Below are positions 9,342 to 19,060 of a stretch of DNA of 64,000 nucleotides, one piece after another (position 1 is the first letter of the stretch; every line of letters begins with the position of its first letter). This DNA is from Hyphomonadaceae bacterium (GTDB lineage Bacteria > Pseudomonadota > Alphaproteobacteria > Caulobacterales > Hyphomonadaceae), in the NCBI GenBank assembly GCA_022844475.1, contig JALHLR010000007.1:4451-68450 (forward strand), given 5' to 3'. A program made the translations under genes and the position numbers. Below the pieces are notes generated by a model, which was not told where the DNA came from, made no database searches, and saw nothing but the letters and a program-made list of their open reading frames with translations.

Positions 9342-10064
9342 ATGAAACTGTATCCTGCGATCGACCTGAAGGACGGTGTCTGCGTCCGCCTTCTGCGCGG
9401 CGAGATGACAAGCGCAACCTCGTTCAACGATGATCCGGCCGACCAGGCGATGCGCTTTGCCGCAATGGGCTTCGAGGCGCTCCACGTCGTGGATCTCAAC
9501 GGCGCATTCGCTGGCCATTCAGTGAACCACAATGCGGTCTCTTCCATTCTCGACAGCATTCAGGCGCCGGTGCAGCTCGGCGGCGGCATCCGCGACATGG
9601 AAGGCGTCGAGCGCTGGCTGGACGCCGGTATTGCGCGCGTGATCCTCGGCACGGCGGCGGTGCGCAATCCGGCCTTCGTGAAGGAGGCCGCGAAGGCGTT
9701 CCCGGATCAGGTGGCTGTCGGCATCGACGCGCGTGAGGGGCTGGTGGCCGTGCAGGGCTGGGCTGAAGCGACCGACATGCATGCGGTGGAACTCGCAAAG
9801 GCGTTCGAAGGCTGCGGCGTCGCGGCCATCATCGTCACCGACATTGCCCGCGATGGTCTGAAAACCGGCGTGAACGTCGCGCTGACGGGAGAGCTGGCGG
9901 ATGCGGTGTCGATCCCGATCATCGCCTCGGGCGGGCTCAAGAATGTCGGCGACATCAAGGCGCTCAAGAGCCGCGCAGGCAAACCGATCGCGGGCGCTGT
10001 CCTTGGCAGGGCGCTCTATGATGGCGATATCGACCCGGCCGCGGCGCTGCTGGCAGCGCTCTGA
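9342..10064 (+). CDS. hisA: ProFAR isomerase (phosphoribosylformimino-AICAR-P isomerase)
   Basis: Fourth-step enzyme of histidine synthesis, a 240-aa TIM barrel. It starts [12 protein letters not shown] with the first catalytic Asp, and carries the second catalytic Asp in [11 protein letters not shown] near residue 168. GGGIRD and ASGGL phosphate-binding loops are present. GGAGAAGG precedes the chosen ATG. A long in-frame extension upstream is not supported. Confidence 0.97.
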   Translation: MKLYPAIDLKDGVCVRLLRGEMTSATSFNDDPADQAMRFAAMGFEALHVVDLNGAFAGHSVNHNAVSSILDSIQAPVQLGGGIRDMEGVERWLDAGIARVILGTAAVRNPAFVKEAAKAFPDQVAVGIDAREGLVAVQGWAEATDMHAVELAKAFEGCGVAAIIVTDIARDGLKTGVNVALTGELADAVSIPIIASGGLKNVGDIKALKSRAGKPIAGAVLGRALYDGDIDPAAALLAAL

Positions 10065-10084
10065 TCCTGCTGTAGGCTGCACCC

Positions 10085-11032
10085 GTGCGGGATCCTGTTC
10101 GTATCATTCTGTGGGCGCTGGCTCTGCTTGCAGCCGGCCTGACTCTGCTCGGTCTCGGCGACAGGCTTGGGCTCGACGGGCGCCCGGGCTGGGTGCTCGA
10201 CCTTGTCGCGCACTGGCCGAAGCATGTGTTCCTGCTGGCGCTGTTGTCAGCTGCGCTGGCGGGATGGCGGCGGCTGGCCGGGGCGGCCGGGACCGCAGCA
10301 GCAGCGGCGGCGATCAATCTTGCGCTGGTGCTCGGGCCCGGCGGCTTTGCTCTGCCCCAGGCCGCGCCGCCCGACGCAAGACTGATACGCGTGGTGAGCG
10401 CGAATGTGCATGGATCCATCACGGCGCTGGAGCAGCTGGCGCTGCAGGCGCAATCATACGGTGCGGATGTTGTCTCGGCATATGAGGTCCCCGACGATCT
10501 GACGGCGGACGACATCGCACGCCTGTTTCCTGATCTGCCCGATCGCGGGATGCCGAGCGTCGGCCGGCATGACCTGAAGCTGATCCGGCGCTCCATGCTC
10601 GCGGCGCGCGCAGCGGATGCGATCGGCTACACAGCGTTCCCGAGCAGCCATGGCGTCATCATGCGCGCGCAGCTTGGCAACGTGCAGCTTGTGACCACCC
10701 ATCCGCCCTCCCCGGGCGACCCCGGCCTGAAAGGCGATCGCGACACACAGCTTGGTCAACTCGGAGAAGGTCTCGATGCATCGCGGCCATTCGTGATCGT
10801 CGGCGACTTCAACACGACGCCGTGGGGTCGCGCCTATCAGGCCACGCCTGGCGTGCGCGCTGGCGATCCGCGGTTCGATGGCACCTTCCCCTCTTTCGCC
10901 GGATGGTTCGGCCTGCCGATCGATCACGTGAAATTCGGCGGCGGCCTGGTGCTCACCGACTATCGCGCAGGGCCCAACATCGGGTCGGATCACCTCCCGC
11001 TGTTTGCGACGTTTGCGTTGCCGGCGCGCTGA
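10085..11032 (+). CDS. membrane-anchored endonuclease/exonuclease/phosphatase family protein
   Basis: A 315-aa protein with two or three hydrophobic helices in the first 100 residues and an EEP-fold domain after them. Family motifs are visible: SANVHG (Asn), AYEVPDD (metal-binding Glu), TTHP, VGDFNTTPW (Asp and Asn) and GSDHLPL (catalytic His). It probably cleaves phosphodiester or phosphate-ester bonds outside the inner membrane; the substrate is unknown. It starts at GTG 20 bases after hisA, so it is an odd passenger in the his operon. Confidence 0.88.
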   Translation: MRDPVRIILWALALLAAGLTLLGLGDRLGLDGRPGWVLDLVAHWPKHVFLLALLSAALAGWRRLAGAAGTAAAAAAINLALVLGPGGFALPQAAPPDARLIRVVSANVHGSITALEQLALQAQSYGADVVSAYEVPDDLTADDIARLFPDLPDRGMPSVGRHDLKLIRRSMLAARAADAIGYTAFPSSHGVIMRAQLGNVQLVTTHPPSPGDPGLKGDRDTQLGQLGEGLDASRPFVIVGDFNTTPWGRAYQATPGVRAGDPRFDGTFPSFAGWFGLPIDHVKFGGGLVLTDYRAGPNIGSDHLPLFATFALPAR

Positions 11033-11362
11033 AACACAGATAAAAAAGACTGTCGTTCTGTCCGCGCAGTCCAGCGCGCGACCTGAAGCCTGAAGAGGAG
11101 ACGCCGATGCATCACGCTCATTGCGCGACCGCTCGCCTCCATCTCACAGCTTCAGGATCACATGGACATTATTCGCTGGCTGGCGCGCTGCGCCTCCAGG
11201 TTGCGCTGGCCTAAGCCCAGCCCACCCGAACCGGACGACCAACGCGACCGGGCTCTCGCCGCCCGCAGCCTTCGCACGCGCCTCCCGCCTCACCTTCGTC
11301 GCGATATCGGGGCCGGTGGCGGGTAAGTTGACGCGACGCCTCTGGCGCGCGACTAGAAGCAA
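11033..11362 (+). other. 330-base gap before hisF
   Basis: The gap begins with a short A-rich stretch (acagataaaaaagac) and then becomes GC-rich. It contains the small His-rich reading frame annotated at 11107. Beyond that I see no T-tract terminator, only short GC-rich complementary segments such as AGCCC and GGGCT around 11217-11251. A longer overlapping frame at 11121-11369 has no ribosome binding site and looks spurious. Confidence 0.5.
11107..11214 (+). CDS. possible His-rich leader peptide upstream of hisF
   Basis: A 35-codon frame starting MHHAHC with six histidines (positions 2, 3, 5, 12, 19 and 21). It is preceded by GAGGAG seven bases before the ATG, a strong ribosome binding site. 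It ends 148 bases before hisF. Histidine-rich leaders control his operons by attenuation in other bacteria, but no terminator with a T-run follows here, so any control would have to work another way. It may be chance. Confidence 0.25.
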   Translation: MHHAHCATARLHLTASGSHGHYSLAGALRLQVALA

Positions 11363-12145
11363 ATGCTGAAAGTACGCGTCATTCCGTGTCTCGATGTGAA
11401 GGACGGGCGCACCGTGAAGGGCGTCAACTTCGTCGACCTGCGCGATGCGGGCGATCCGGTCGCGCTTGCCCGGGCCTACGATACGCAAGGGGCGGACGAG
11501 CTCTGCTTCCTCGACATCACTGCAAGCCATGAAAAGCGCGGCACGATGATCGAGGTCGTCGAACGCACCGCAGACGCCTGCTTCATGCCGCTGACCGTCG
11601 GCGGCGGCGTGCGAACGCCCGATGACATGGTGGCGATGCTGAAGGCCGGCGCCGACAAGGTGGCGATCAACACGGCCGCCGTGCTGGAGCCGGCCATTCT
11701 CACCGCGTGCGCGCGCAAGGTCGGATCGCAGGCCGTCGTCATGGCGCTGGACGTGAAGCGCGAGGGTGATGCCGGTTCGCCGCCAAGATGGGTGGTGTAC
11801 ACGCATGGCGGGCGCAACTCGACCGGCATGGACGCGATCGCGTTTGCCCGGCGTGCGGCTGAACTCGGTGCGGGCGAAATCCTGCTGACCTCGATGGACC
11901 GTGACGGCGCAAGGAACGGCTATGACATCGAACTGCTCCGGGCTGTCCGCGATGTGGTGCGCGTCCCGATCATCGCCTCCGGCGGCGCAGGCAATGTGCA
12001 GCACATGGCTGACGCCGTCATGAAAGGCGGCGCCGATGCCGTGCTGGCCGCATCGATCTTCCACTTTGGCGAGGCGTCAGTTGCGGACGCCAAGCGCGCG
12101 CTTGCGGCGGCCGGCGCACCCGTACGCATGACGGAGAATGCGTGA
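11363..12145 (+). CDS. hisF: imidazole glycerol phosphate synthase, cyclase subunit
   Basis: TIM-barrel partner of HisH that makes imidazole glycerol phosphate and AICAR. The 260-aa protein begins [16 protein letters not shown] with the first catalytic Asp, and [13 protein letters not shown] carries the second. The VGGGVR and ASGGAG phosphate loops are present. Its TGA overlaps the hisE ATG by one base. Confidence 0.97.
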   Translation: MLKVRVIPCLDVKDGRTVKGVNFVDLRDAGDPVALARAYDTQGADELCFLDITASHEKRGTMIEVVERTADACFMPLTVGGGVRTPDDMVAMLKAGADKVAINTAAVLEPAILTACARKVGSQAVVMALDVKREGDAGSPPRWVVYTHGGRNSTGMDAIAFARRAAELGAGEILLTSMDRDGARNGYDIELLRAVRDVVRVPIIASGGAGNVQHMADAVMKGGADAVLAASIFHFGEASVADAKRALAAAGAPVRMTENA

Positions 12146-12492
12146 TGCCACATGACCCCCTCGGGCCCGCCGCCTATCTTGGCGAAGTTCTGAACGATCT
12201 CGCCAAGACGATCGACGCACGCGTCGGCGATGATCCCTCGACATCCTGGACAGCGAAGCTGCTCGCAGGCGGGCCTGCCGTGACCGCGAAGAAGCTTGGT
12301 GAGGAAGGGGTCGAAGCGGCGCTGGCCGTCGCCTCGCAGAGCGATGCCGAGGTCGCGAAGGAAGCGGGCGACGTTCTCTATCACCTGCTCGTCGCCCTGC
12401 GCTCGCGGGGCGTGCCGCTGGATGCAGTTGCGAAAGTGCTGGCAGATCGCCAGGGCGCATCGGGCATCGCCGAGAAAGCCTCGCGCGGCTGA
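12145..12492 (+). CDS. hisE: phosphoribosyl-ATP pyrophosphatase
   Basis: Second-step enzyme of histidine synthesis, a 115-aa all-alpha NTP pyrophosphohydrolase. EEGVEAALA and EAGDVLYHLLVAL are the MazG-like metal-binding helices. I use the ATG inside TGATG; a GTG directly before it is also possible. The hisI partner is not fused and is not in this window. Confidence 0.96.
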   Translation: MPHDPLGPAAYLGEVLNDLAKTIDARVGDDPSTSWTAKLLAGGPAVTAKKLGEEGVEAALAVASQSDAEVAKEAGDVLYHLLVALRSRGVPLDAVAKVLADRQGASGIAEKASRG

Positions 12493-12518
12493 TCGCGCGT
12501 CAATCAGGGAGCTCCGAC

Positions 12519-12881
12519 ATGTCGGGCAAGTATGCCGAACGCATCGCGGACGTGGACGGCCATGTCGGTCAGCTGCTGAAGCTGGTTCCGGACTCGGTGA
12601 AGGCCTATGGCGGACTCTCGAAAGCGGCGCAGACCCCCGGCGCGCTTGATACAAGGACAAAGGAACTGATCGCGCTGGCCATCAGCGTCGCAACGCGATG
12701 CGATGGCTGCATCGCCTATCATGCGCGCAACTCTGTACGCGCCGGCGCAACGCGGCAGGAGATTGCCGAGATGCTGGCCGTGACGCTGCAGATGGGTGGC
12801 GGCCCCGGCATGGTCTACGCGGCGGATGCGTTGCGGGCCTATGACGAGTTCGCGGCTGCCACACCGGCCGTGAAGGCATGA
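12519..12881 (+). CDS. carboxymuconolactone decarboxylase (AhpD-like) family protein
   Basis: A 120-aa protein of the CMD family. The TRCDGCIAYH segment carries the CxxC and His of AhpD-like peroxidase/reductase members, so a thiol-based antioxidant role is more likely than true decarboxylase activity. It overlaps the following acetyltransferase gene by four bases (ATGA), so the two are co-translated. Confidence 0.9.
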   Translation: MSGKYAERIADVDGHVGQLLKLVPDSVKAYGGLSKAAQTPGALDTRTKELIALAISVATRCDGCIAYHARNSVRAGATRQEIAEMLAVTLQMGGGPGMVYAADALRAYDEFAAATPAVKA

Positions 12882-13378
12882 GCATCGCGGTCCGCCACGC
12901 CACGCGCAAAGATGCAGCGGAGATGGCGGAGCTGATAAACGCGATCATCGCCATCGGCGGCACGACAGCCTATGAAGAGCCCTTCGACGCGGCATCGATG
13001 GATGCGTCCTACATCTCCCTGCCGGAATTGGTGTCGTGCTTTGTCGCTGAAGCAGAGGGCGAGATCGTCGGCTTTCAGGGTCTGATGCGCTCATTCGATC
13101 CGGACGATATCCTGCCCGACGGCTGGGCGACGATCGGAACGTTTGCGCGCGTCGGACTGACGCAACGCGGCGTGGGCGGCGCCTTGTTCGCGCGGACGCT
13201 CCTCGCGGCGCGCGAGGCCGGCATCACCGTAATCGACGCGACGATTCGCGCGGACAACACGGGCGGCCTCGCCTTCTATGCGCGACAGGGCTTCGTCGAC
13301 TACGACCGGCTGGTCGGCGTGCCGCTCAGGAATGGCGCGCCGGTGGATCGCATCCGCAAGCGCTTCGACACGCGATGA
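12878..13378 (+). CDS. GNAT family N-acetyltransferase
   Basis: A 166-aa acetyltransferase. Motif A appears as QRGVGGALFARTLLA (acetyl-CoA pyrophosphate loop), followed by a DATIRADNTGGLAFYARQGF block, as in phosphinothricin-acetyltransferase-like proteins. The substrate cannot be read from the sequence. It is co-translated with the CMD-family gene and convergent with the Smr gene, only one base apart. Confidence 0.9.
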   Translation: MSIAVRHATRKDAAEMAELINAIIAIGGTTAYEEPFDAASMDASYISLPELVSCFVAEAEGEIVGFQGLMRSFDPDDILPDGWATIGTFARVGLTQRGVGGALFARTLLAAREAGITVIDATIRADNTGGLAFYARQGFVDYDRLVGVPLRNGAPVDRIRKRFDTR

Positions 13379-13379
13379 G

Positions 13380-13883
13380 CTAGCGCTTCGATCGCAGGAA
13401 GATGTAGGTGGCCCCCGCCCCGCCATGGCGCGGATGGGCGGGCGCATAGCCGGCGATGAACGGACGAAGGTCCGGATGCGCGATCCAGTCGAACAGGCGC
13501 GTGCGCAGGATGCCGGTTCCCAGCCGGCCCTTGCCGGTTATGACCAGCACACAGCGCGCGCCATTGCCGGCCTGGCGGAGAAGGAATTCGGTCAGCTCGC
13601 GGTGGGCGGTGTCCTGCGTGTGGCCGTGCAGGTCGAGCCGGGCGTCGATCTCGTTCTGCCCGCGGCGGATCTTGCGCTGGCCAGACATGTCCTCAGGCGG
13701 ACTGGGTTTGGCGCGCGGCGCTTTCGCTGGCGCAGCCTGCAGCGGAGCGGCGGCGCGACGGGCGTTTTCTGTCGCGTCGACGGGTTCAGCTTCGTCCTCG
13801 ATGACCCTGCCCGGCGCGAGGCGAACGGTTCGCGCGACGCGGGACCAGATCCTGCGTTCCTCAGGCGTCAGTCGGCGGGTCAT
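13380..13883 (-). CDS. Smr/MutS2-type domain protein
   Basis: A 167-aa protein: a basic, Pro/Ala-rich N-terminal half and a C-terminal Smr domain. DLHGHTQDTAHREL and VLVITGKGR are the two signature motifs of the Smr nuclease fold. Single-domain Smr proteins are linked to nucleic-acid cleavage; its target is unknown. It follows the Tim44-like gene by 21 bases on the same strand. Confidence 0.93.
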   Translation of the reverse strand: MTRRLTPEERRIWSRVARTVRLAPGRVIEDEAEPVDATENARRAAAPLQAAPAKAPRAKPSPPEDMSGQRKIRRGQNEIDARLDLHGHTQDTAHRELTEFLLRQAGNGARCVLVITGKGRLGTGILRTRLFDWIAHPDLRPFIAGYAPAHPRHGGAGATYIFLRSKR

Positions 13884-13904
13884 GCAAGGGTCTGGCGCAA
13901 CCGC

Positions 13905-14513
13905 TCAGGAGGCGGTGGCCACCTCGTCCAGCAGCCAGTTCGGGTCTTCCGAACGCAGCGGACGCTTGAACGTCCAGATTTCCTTGGCGGCGCGAAGGTT
14001 TTCACCATCAGACAGGTCGCTCTCGAACGAGACCAGCACGCGACCCATATGGCTTGCATCAACCGACGCCTCGACAATCCGGGCCTGGCGCACACGCATC
14101 AGCCGCATTGGCTCGGTTCCATCGCGCTGGCGGGCCGCAATCGCGTCGCTGTAGACCTCGAACACATCCTGATCGACGAGTTCGCGCAGCGCATCCCGGT
14201 CGCCTTCCGCAAAGGCCGTGACGATGAGTTCATAGGCCTTGCGGGCGCCGCGGACGAAATCGTCGGGCGAAAAAGACGGATCTTCGCTGGCGATAGCTTC
14301 CATACCGGCGGCGGCCGGGCCGGTGAAGGCCGGGCGCAACTTGCGATTGTCCTGCTCGGCGGCGCCATCGTCAGCCTGTTCGGCGGCGCGTACAGGCGCT
14401 TCGCGCAGCTGGCGTGCACGGGGCTCGGCCCCGGTCTTTTGCCCGAGTACGGCGTAAAGGCGGGAAATGACGAAAACCGCAATCGCCGCCAGGATGATCA
14501 GATCAATGTTCAA
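13905..14513 (-). CDS. Tim44/TimA-like domain membrane-anchored protein
   Basis: A 202-aa protein with one N-terminal transmembrane helix (residues about 5-20), a charged linker and a C-terminal Tim44-like domain (residues about 75-200). The Tim44 domain binds membranes and supports protein import in mitochondria; bacterial members are thought to act as adaptors at the inner membrane. It is divergent from secB, an arrangement also known in Caulobacter relatives. Confidence 0.88.
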   Translation of the reverse strand: MNIDLIILAAIAVFVISRLYAVLGQKTGAEPRARQLREAPVRAAEQADDGAAEQDNRKLRPAFTGPAAAGMEAIASEDPSFSPDDFVRGARKAYELIVTAFAEGDRDALRELVDQDVFEVYSDAIAARQRDGTEPMRLMRVRQARIVEASVDASHMGRVLVSFESDLSDGENLRAAKEIWTFKRPLRSEDPNWLLDEVATAS

Positions 14514-14674
14514 GACCGGCCTTCAACTCTCTTGGGCAGACAAGGCACAGTCCTTGGCGGCCGTCCCGCTAATATAGACACAAAACGCGCAGAGTCAGCC
14601 CGTTGTTGCCGCCGTCGCGCCAGCGTGATAGCCGCCCTGCCTCGTGCAACTGCTCTTTTCCGGACCCTGAGCCC

Positions 14675-15181
14675 ATGACCGACGCCGCAAATCCGGGATC
14701 CGATCAAGCCGCAACGCCCGCCGCCCCGCCCCCGGGACCGCCGATGATCCGCGTTCTGGCGCAGTACGTTAAGGACCTTTCATTCGAAAATCCGGGCCTG
14801 TTTGCCGGCCAGAATGCCGGCTCCGCGCCAGAGATCGAGCTCGGCATCGACGTTCGGGTCGAGCCGGGGCCGCCGGCGGAAAAGATTTTTGCTGTCGAGC
14901 TGAAACTCTCGGCCCGTGCGAAGCGGCAGGACACCGTCGTTTTCATCGTCGAGCTCGTCTATGCCGGCGTCGTCCAGCTGCAGGACGCCAACCCCCAGGA
15001 CGCGGAGCCGATGCTGCTGATCGAATGCCCGCGCCTGCTTTTCCCGTTCGCCCGCAGGATCATTGCGGACATCACACGAGAAGGCGGCCACCCGCCGCTG
15101 ATGATCGACCCCATCGATTTCGTCGGCCTGTACCGCCAGCAGCAGCAGCAACGCGCCGCAGCCGCTGCGCAGCCGGCCTGA
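14675..15181 (+). CDS. secB: protein-export chaperone SecB
   Basis: Cytoplasmic tetrameric chaperone that holds precursors for SecA. The 168-aa protein has a Pro/Ala-rich N-terminus, the VKDLSFENPG motif and the LLIECPRLLFPFARRII helix typical of SecB. I start at MTDAANPG; the frame is open upstream but lacks support there. The stop codon directly abuts the stop of the convergent dehydrogenase gene. Confidence 0.97.
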   Translation: MTDAANPGSDQAATPAAPPPGPPMIRVLAQYVKDLSFENPGLFAGQNAGSAPEIELGIDVRVEPGPPAEKIFAVELKLSARAKRQDTVVFIVELVYAGVVQLQDANPQDAEPMLLIECPRLLFPFARRIIADITREGGHPPLMIDPIDFVGLYRQQQQQRAAAAAQPA

Positions 15182-16219
15182 TCAGCAGGTCAGCACCATC
15201 TTCATCGCGCCATCGCGGCGATCGTTGAACAGCGCGTAGGCATGCGCGCCACCGGACAATGGCATGCGGTGCGAGATGAACTGCTCCGGCTTCAGCCGGC
15301 CGTTTCTCACCATCGGCACAAGCTCGGGCCAGTGTTTCACCACCGAGCAGAGGCTGGTGCGGAAGGTGAGCCCCCTGTTGAAGGCGAGCGCCATTGGGAA
15401 CGGGAATTGTTTTGTCTGATTGACGCCGATGGTGGAGACCGTCCCCTGCTTGCCGGCTAACGCCAGCGCAAGCTTCAACGTGGCGTCAGCGCCAACGGCT
15501 TCGACCACGCTGTCTGCGAGAAGGCCCTGCGTGAGTTCCTTGAGCGCGGCGCGTTCATCGCCCGGCGGCAGCGCAACCGCCCCGAGGCGTTCGGCCATCG
15601 CGCGGCGTTCGGCCACAAGGTCAACCGCGAAGACGCGCGAGGCGCCCAGCACAAAGGCGATCTCCACCGCCATCAGCCCGATCGGCCCCAGGCCGACGAC
15701 GGCGACAGTACCGCCGGGACGAATGTCTGCGTTGAGGGCGCCCAGATAGGCGGTTGGCAGGTTGTCCGTGAGCATCAGCGCCTGCTCATGGCTGAGCCCG
15801 TCCGGGATGATCGCAGCATTCTGGTCGGCATGCGGCACCATCACCGCTTCTGCCTGACAGCCGGGCAGCGCGTGGCTCAGGCCATAGCATCCGGTCGCGT
15901 TGTTGGTGCAGCGCACCGCATCCCCTGCCCGGCAGGCCGCGCATCTCCCGCATCCAACGGCGGCGGAGATCATTACCTCATCCCCGACCTTCAGCGTCTC
16001 GACGCTGGCGCCGATCTCGACGATTTCTCCGACTGCTTCGTGTCCGATACAGAAGCCGACATCATCGCTGAAACCGTGGCCCTGATAGATGTGCAGGTCG
16101 CTGCCGCAGATGCCGCAAGCCCTCACGCGCACGAGTGCTGCGTGCGGATTCGTCACCTTCGCGTCGGGTATGGTCTCGAAGCGGATATCCTTGGGTGCGT
16201 GATACGTCAGGGCCTTCAT
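15182..16219 (-). CDS. zinc-dependent alcohol dehydrogenase family protein
   Basis: A 345-aa medium-chain dehydrogenase. CGICGSDLH and GHEAVGE hold the catalytic-zinc ligands. CGRCAACRAG plus a following Cys form the structural zinc site, and VGLGPIGLMAVE is the NAD(P)-binding loop. The substrate is unclear; it resembles threonine/sorbitol-dehydrogenase-like members. GGAGGT lies before the chosen ATG (MKALTYH). Confidence 0.93.
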   Translation of the reverse strand: MKALTYHAPKDIRFETIPDAKVTNPHAALVRVRACGICGSDLHIYQGHGFSDDVGFCIGHEAVGEIVEIGASVETLKVGDEVMISAAVGCGRCAACRAGDAVRCTNNATGCYGLSHALPGCQAEAVMVPHADQNAAIIPDGLSHEQALMLTDNLPTAYLGALNADIRPGGTVAVVGLGPIGLMAVEIAFVLGASRVFAVDLVAERRAMAERLGAVALPPGDERAALKELTQGLLADSVVEAVGADATLKLALALAGKQGTVSTIGVNQTKQFPFPMALAFNRGLTFRTSLCSVVKHWPELVPMVRNGRLKPEQFISHRMPLSGGAHAYALFNDRRDGAMKMVLTC

Positions 16220-16285
16220 GCGCCACCTCCGGTCAGAAGCGCACTTAAGCCTGCGGAACGGCAAACAGCCAGAGCAGCTGCGTGA

Positions 16286-16993
16286 TCAGGAGTACGCCTT
16301 CCACACCGCATTTTCGCCGAGCGCCCCCACGAACGCCGCATGGGCGGCTGCTTCCTCAGGGTGGACGCGGGAAGGCAGCGGTGCGGCGCGTGGCAGACGG
16401 GGGGCGTAGATGACGTGGGCGGCGCGGCCGCTGCCTGCCCCGGAATTGGCGAACTCGAACTTGCGCTCGCGTCCGCCGCGCAGCTCAAGATAGGCCATCG
16501 CCAGAAGCTGCGCATCCAGCAATGCCCCGTGCAGGACACGGTCCTTGATGGAGATGTCGAAACGCTTGCACACGGCATCGAGCGAGGCTGGCGAGCCGGG
16601 GCGATGTTCGCGCGCCAGCACCAGGGTGTCGATGAAGCGCTCCTTCGCCAGCGTGGGACGGCCAAGGCGGGCAAGTTCCGCGTTCAGAAAACCGCGGTCG
16701 AATTCAGCGTTGTGTGCGACGATCTGGGAGTCGCCGAAGAAATCCATCAGCCTGTCGACCACCTGGTCGAACGAAGGCTTGCCGCGCAGCGTGTCGTTCG
16801 TGATGCCGGTGATGCGCACCGTCGCTTCTGACACCGGGCGGCCCGGGTTGATGTACATCTGGAATTCGCGGCCCGTGGGCAGGTAGTTGAACAGCTCGAT
16901 GCAGCCAACCTCGACAATCCGGTCGCACTGCGCCGGATCGATGTGATCGGGGTTGAGGCCCGTGGTTTCCGTGTCGAAGACGATTTCGCGCAT
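16286..16993 (-). CDS. dnaQ: DNA polymerase III epsilon subunit (proofreading exonuclease)
   Basis: 3'-5' exonuclease of the replicative polymerase, 235 aa. It shows Exo I FDTETTGL, Exo II HNAEFDRGFL and the Exo III HGALLDAQLLA region of the DEDDh type. The C-terminal tail is rich in Arg and Ala and would contact the alpha subunit. It is last in the leftward operon starting beside the origin; its ATG overlaps the coaE stop (TGATG). Confidence 0.97.
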   Translation of the reverse strand: MREIVFDTETTGLNPDHIDPAQCDRIVEVGCIELFNYLPTGREFQMYINPGRPVSEATVRITGITNDTLRGKPSFDQVVDRLMDFFGDSQIVAHNAEFDRGFLNAELARLGRPTLAKERFIDTLVLAREHRPGSPASLDAVCKRFDISIKDRVLHGALLDAQLLAMAYLELRGGRERKFEFANSGAGSGRAAHVIYAPRLPRAAPLPSRVHPEEAAAHAAFVGALGENAVWKAYS

Positions 16994-17613
16994 CAGCCTG
17001 TCTTGTCTTGTCCGCCTGCCGCCCTCGCCCGCAACTCCGCCAGGATTTCGTCGACCCGCTGTTCGGCGTGGGCGAAACCCCGGCTCGTATCGATGACGAA
17101 GTCGGCGCGGCCCCGCTTCACCGAATCGGGAACCTGCCGCGCAAGTATCGCCTCGAACTCGGCCTCGGTCATCTGGCCGCGCGCCAGCACCCGGGCCTTC
17201 TGCACATCCGGCGGCGCGCTGACCACAAGAATTGCATCCGCGCGCTTCTCGCCGCCGGTCTCGAACAGGAGCGGGATGTCCAGCACAACAATAGCGTGGC
17301 CATCGGCCGCCGCCTTTTCAAGGAAAGCGCGCTGCAATCCGCCGACAATCGGGTGTACGATCGCCTCCAGCCGCTTCATCGCGGCGGAATCGTCGATGAC
17401 GCGCTGGCGCAGCTTCGCGCGATCGATGCCGCCCAGATTGCCGGTAACGCCAGGAAACTCCGCCTCGATCGGCGCGACGGCCTCCCCTCCCGGCGCATAG
17501 ACAGCGTGGACAGCGGCATCGGCATCGTAGACAGGCACGCCGCGCGCCGCGAACATGGCCGCGGTTGCGGACTTGCCCATCCCGATTGAGCCCGTGAGCG
17601 CAAGTTTGATCAT
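16993..17613 (-). CDS. coaE: dephospho-CoA kinase
   Basis: Last step of CoA synthesis. The 206-aa P-loop kinase begins [16 protein letters not shown] (Walker A), with the DADAAVH segment and the DIPLLFE motif of the family. The start chosen overlaps the aroE stop codon (ATGA). Confidence 0.96.
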   Translation of the reverse strand: MIKLALTGSIGMGKSATAAMFAARGVPVYDADAAVHAVYAPGGEAVAPIEAEFPGVTGNLGGIDRAKLRQRVIDDSAAMKRLEAIVHPIVGGLQRAFLEKAAADGHAIVVLDIPLLFETGGEKRADAILVVSAPPDVQKARVLARGQMTEAEFEAILARQVPDSVKRGRADFVIDTSRGFAHAEQRVDEILAELRARAAGGQDKTG

Positions 17614-18440
17614 GCGCGCGCCGCGACCGCTGCCCGGCACGCCTCAAGCGCGCTGGCCTGATCCGGCGATAGCGAGAACCAGAGCTGAAACGCCGCAGCC
17701 GCCTGGCCGACCAGCATGGTGAGACCGTCATGCGCGGCCCAGCCGGCGCCTGCGGCTGCCTGCAGCGCCGGGGCCGCCGCCTTGCCATAGGAAAGATCGA
17801 GGAACGGCCGCCCCTGGCCCCGCGCAAGCTGCGGCAGGCTGGCTCCGGCGTGGCCAAGGCTTGCTGCGTTCACGATGATATCAGCCGAAGCGGAGAGCGC
17901 CTCGACGTCGGAGAGTTCGGCGGTGACAGCATGGGGCGCCAGTTCATTCGCAAGCGCTGCCGCATTCACCGGCGAGCGGTTCGCAATCGTGAGGTGGGCG
18001 CCGGCGCGATTGAGGGCAACCACCACCGCACGCGCCGCGCCGCCTGCGCCGATCAGCAGCACGCGAAGATTTCGCAACTCCTTGCCAGCGACGGCGTGCA
18101 TCGCCATCTCGAAGCCTGCCACATCTGTGTTGTGTGCAGTCCATGCCTCGCCATTGCGAACCAGCGTGTTGGCTGCGCCGACGATGCGCGCCTCGGGCGA
18201 AGAATTCGCGCTCGCTTCAAGAGCAGCGATCTTGTGCGGCAGCGTTACGTTGAGACCTGAATAGGCGCGCGCCATGTCGTGGATGTCGGCTGCGGCATTC
18301 TCCGATCTCAGGTGCACGCGCTCATAGTGTGCATCGAGCCCGGCTTCGCGCATCCAGGCATTGTGGATCAGCGGCGAGAGCGAGTGGGCGACCGGGTCGC
18401 CGACGACTGCGTAGCGCGCGGGCTCGGGCGAATTCTTCAT
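17610..18440 (-). CDS. aroE: shikimate dehydrogenase
   Basis: NADPH-dependent reduction of 3-dehydroshikimate. The 276-aa protein has the substrate motif SLSPLIHN, the catalytic Lys in NVTLPHK and the nucleotide loop GAGGAARAV. Both ends overlap neighbours (ATGA), consistent with one polycistronic mRNA running away from the origin. Confidence 0.96.
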   Translation of the reverse strand: MKNSPEPARYAVVGDPVAHSLSPLIHNAWMREAGLDAHYERVHLRSENAAADIHDMARAYSGLNVTLPHKIAALEASANSSPEARIVGAANTLVRNGEAWTAHNTDVAGFEMAMHAVAGKELRNLRVLLIGAGGAARAVVVALNRAGAHLTIANRSPVNAAALANELAPHAVTAELSDVEALSASADIIVNAASLGHAGASLPQLARGQGRPFLDLSYGKAAAPALQAAAGAGWAAHDGLTMLVGQAAAAFQLWFSLSPDQASALEACRAAVAARA

Positions 18441-19060
18441 TGGGGGAGCGAGCCACGATCGCGCAGCCACTGCATGAGCGGCAGAAGCGGCATGCCGAGA
18501 ATGGAAAAGTAGTCGCCGTCGATGCGGTCGAAGAGCTGCGCGCCGAGCCCTTCAAGCTGGTAGCAGCCGACGCTTTCAAACGCGGCGTCGCCGATCGCGT
18601 CGAGATAGGCTTGCAGAAAGTCCTCGGAGAAACTGCGCACGCGCAGCCGGGGCTGAGCAAGATGACGCCATACCGGCACGCCATCGACGCAGGCGACGAT
18701 GGCGCCCTGGAGGATGTGCGTCTTGCCCCGCAGGCGGCGGAGGATCTCGGCGGCGTCCTCGCGTGTCGCCACCTTGTCGAGCCCCTGCCCGTCGAGATCG
18801 AGCATCTGGTCACAGCCGAGCACCACGCCGGGATGCGAGATCGACACCTTCAGCGCCTTGGTTTCAGCCAGTAAATCCGCCTGCTTCGCGACGCTGGCGC
18901 CCTCGGCCCGAAGCGCGTCTTTCAGCGCCTCCTCGTCAACGCCCGAGCCAATCTGCTCGAACTGCAGCCCTGCCCCGCGCAGAACCGCTGCACGCGCCCT
19001 GCTTTTTGATGCGAGGATCAGGCGATGCGCCGGATCCGTCTGCGTCGAGTTTGAGCTCAC
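18437..19060 (-). CDS. Maf/YceF family nucleoside triphosphate pyrophosphatase
   Basis: A 207-aa protein of the Maf family, which hydrolyses non-canonical or modified nucleotides. The N-terminal LILASKSRARAAVL and the later GVVLGCDQML and SVGCYQLEG blocks are conserved. It is co-translated with the upstream DUF299 gene (ATGA overlap) and with aroE. Confidence 0.94.
   Translation of the reverse strand: MSSNSTQTDPAHRLILASKSRARAAVLRGAGLQFEQIGSGVDEEALKDALRAEGASVAKQADLLAETKALKVSISHPGVVLGCDQMLDLDGQGLDKVATREDAAEILRRLRGKTHILQGAIVACVDGVPVWRHLAQPRLRVRSFSEDFLQAYLDAIGDAAFESVGCYQLEGLGAQLFDRIDGDYFSILGMPLLPLMQWLRDRGSLPQ

Noticed and set aside
11121-11369. 82-codon frame upstream of hisF
   Set aside because: No ribosome binding site, unlikely composition, and it overlaps the hisF start.
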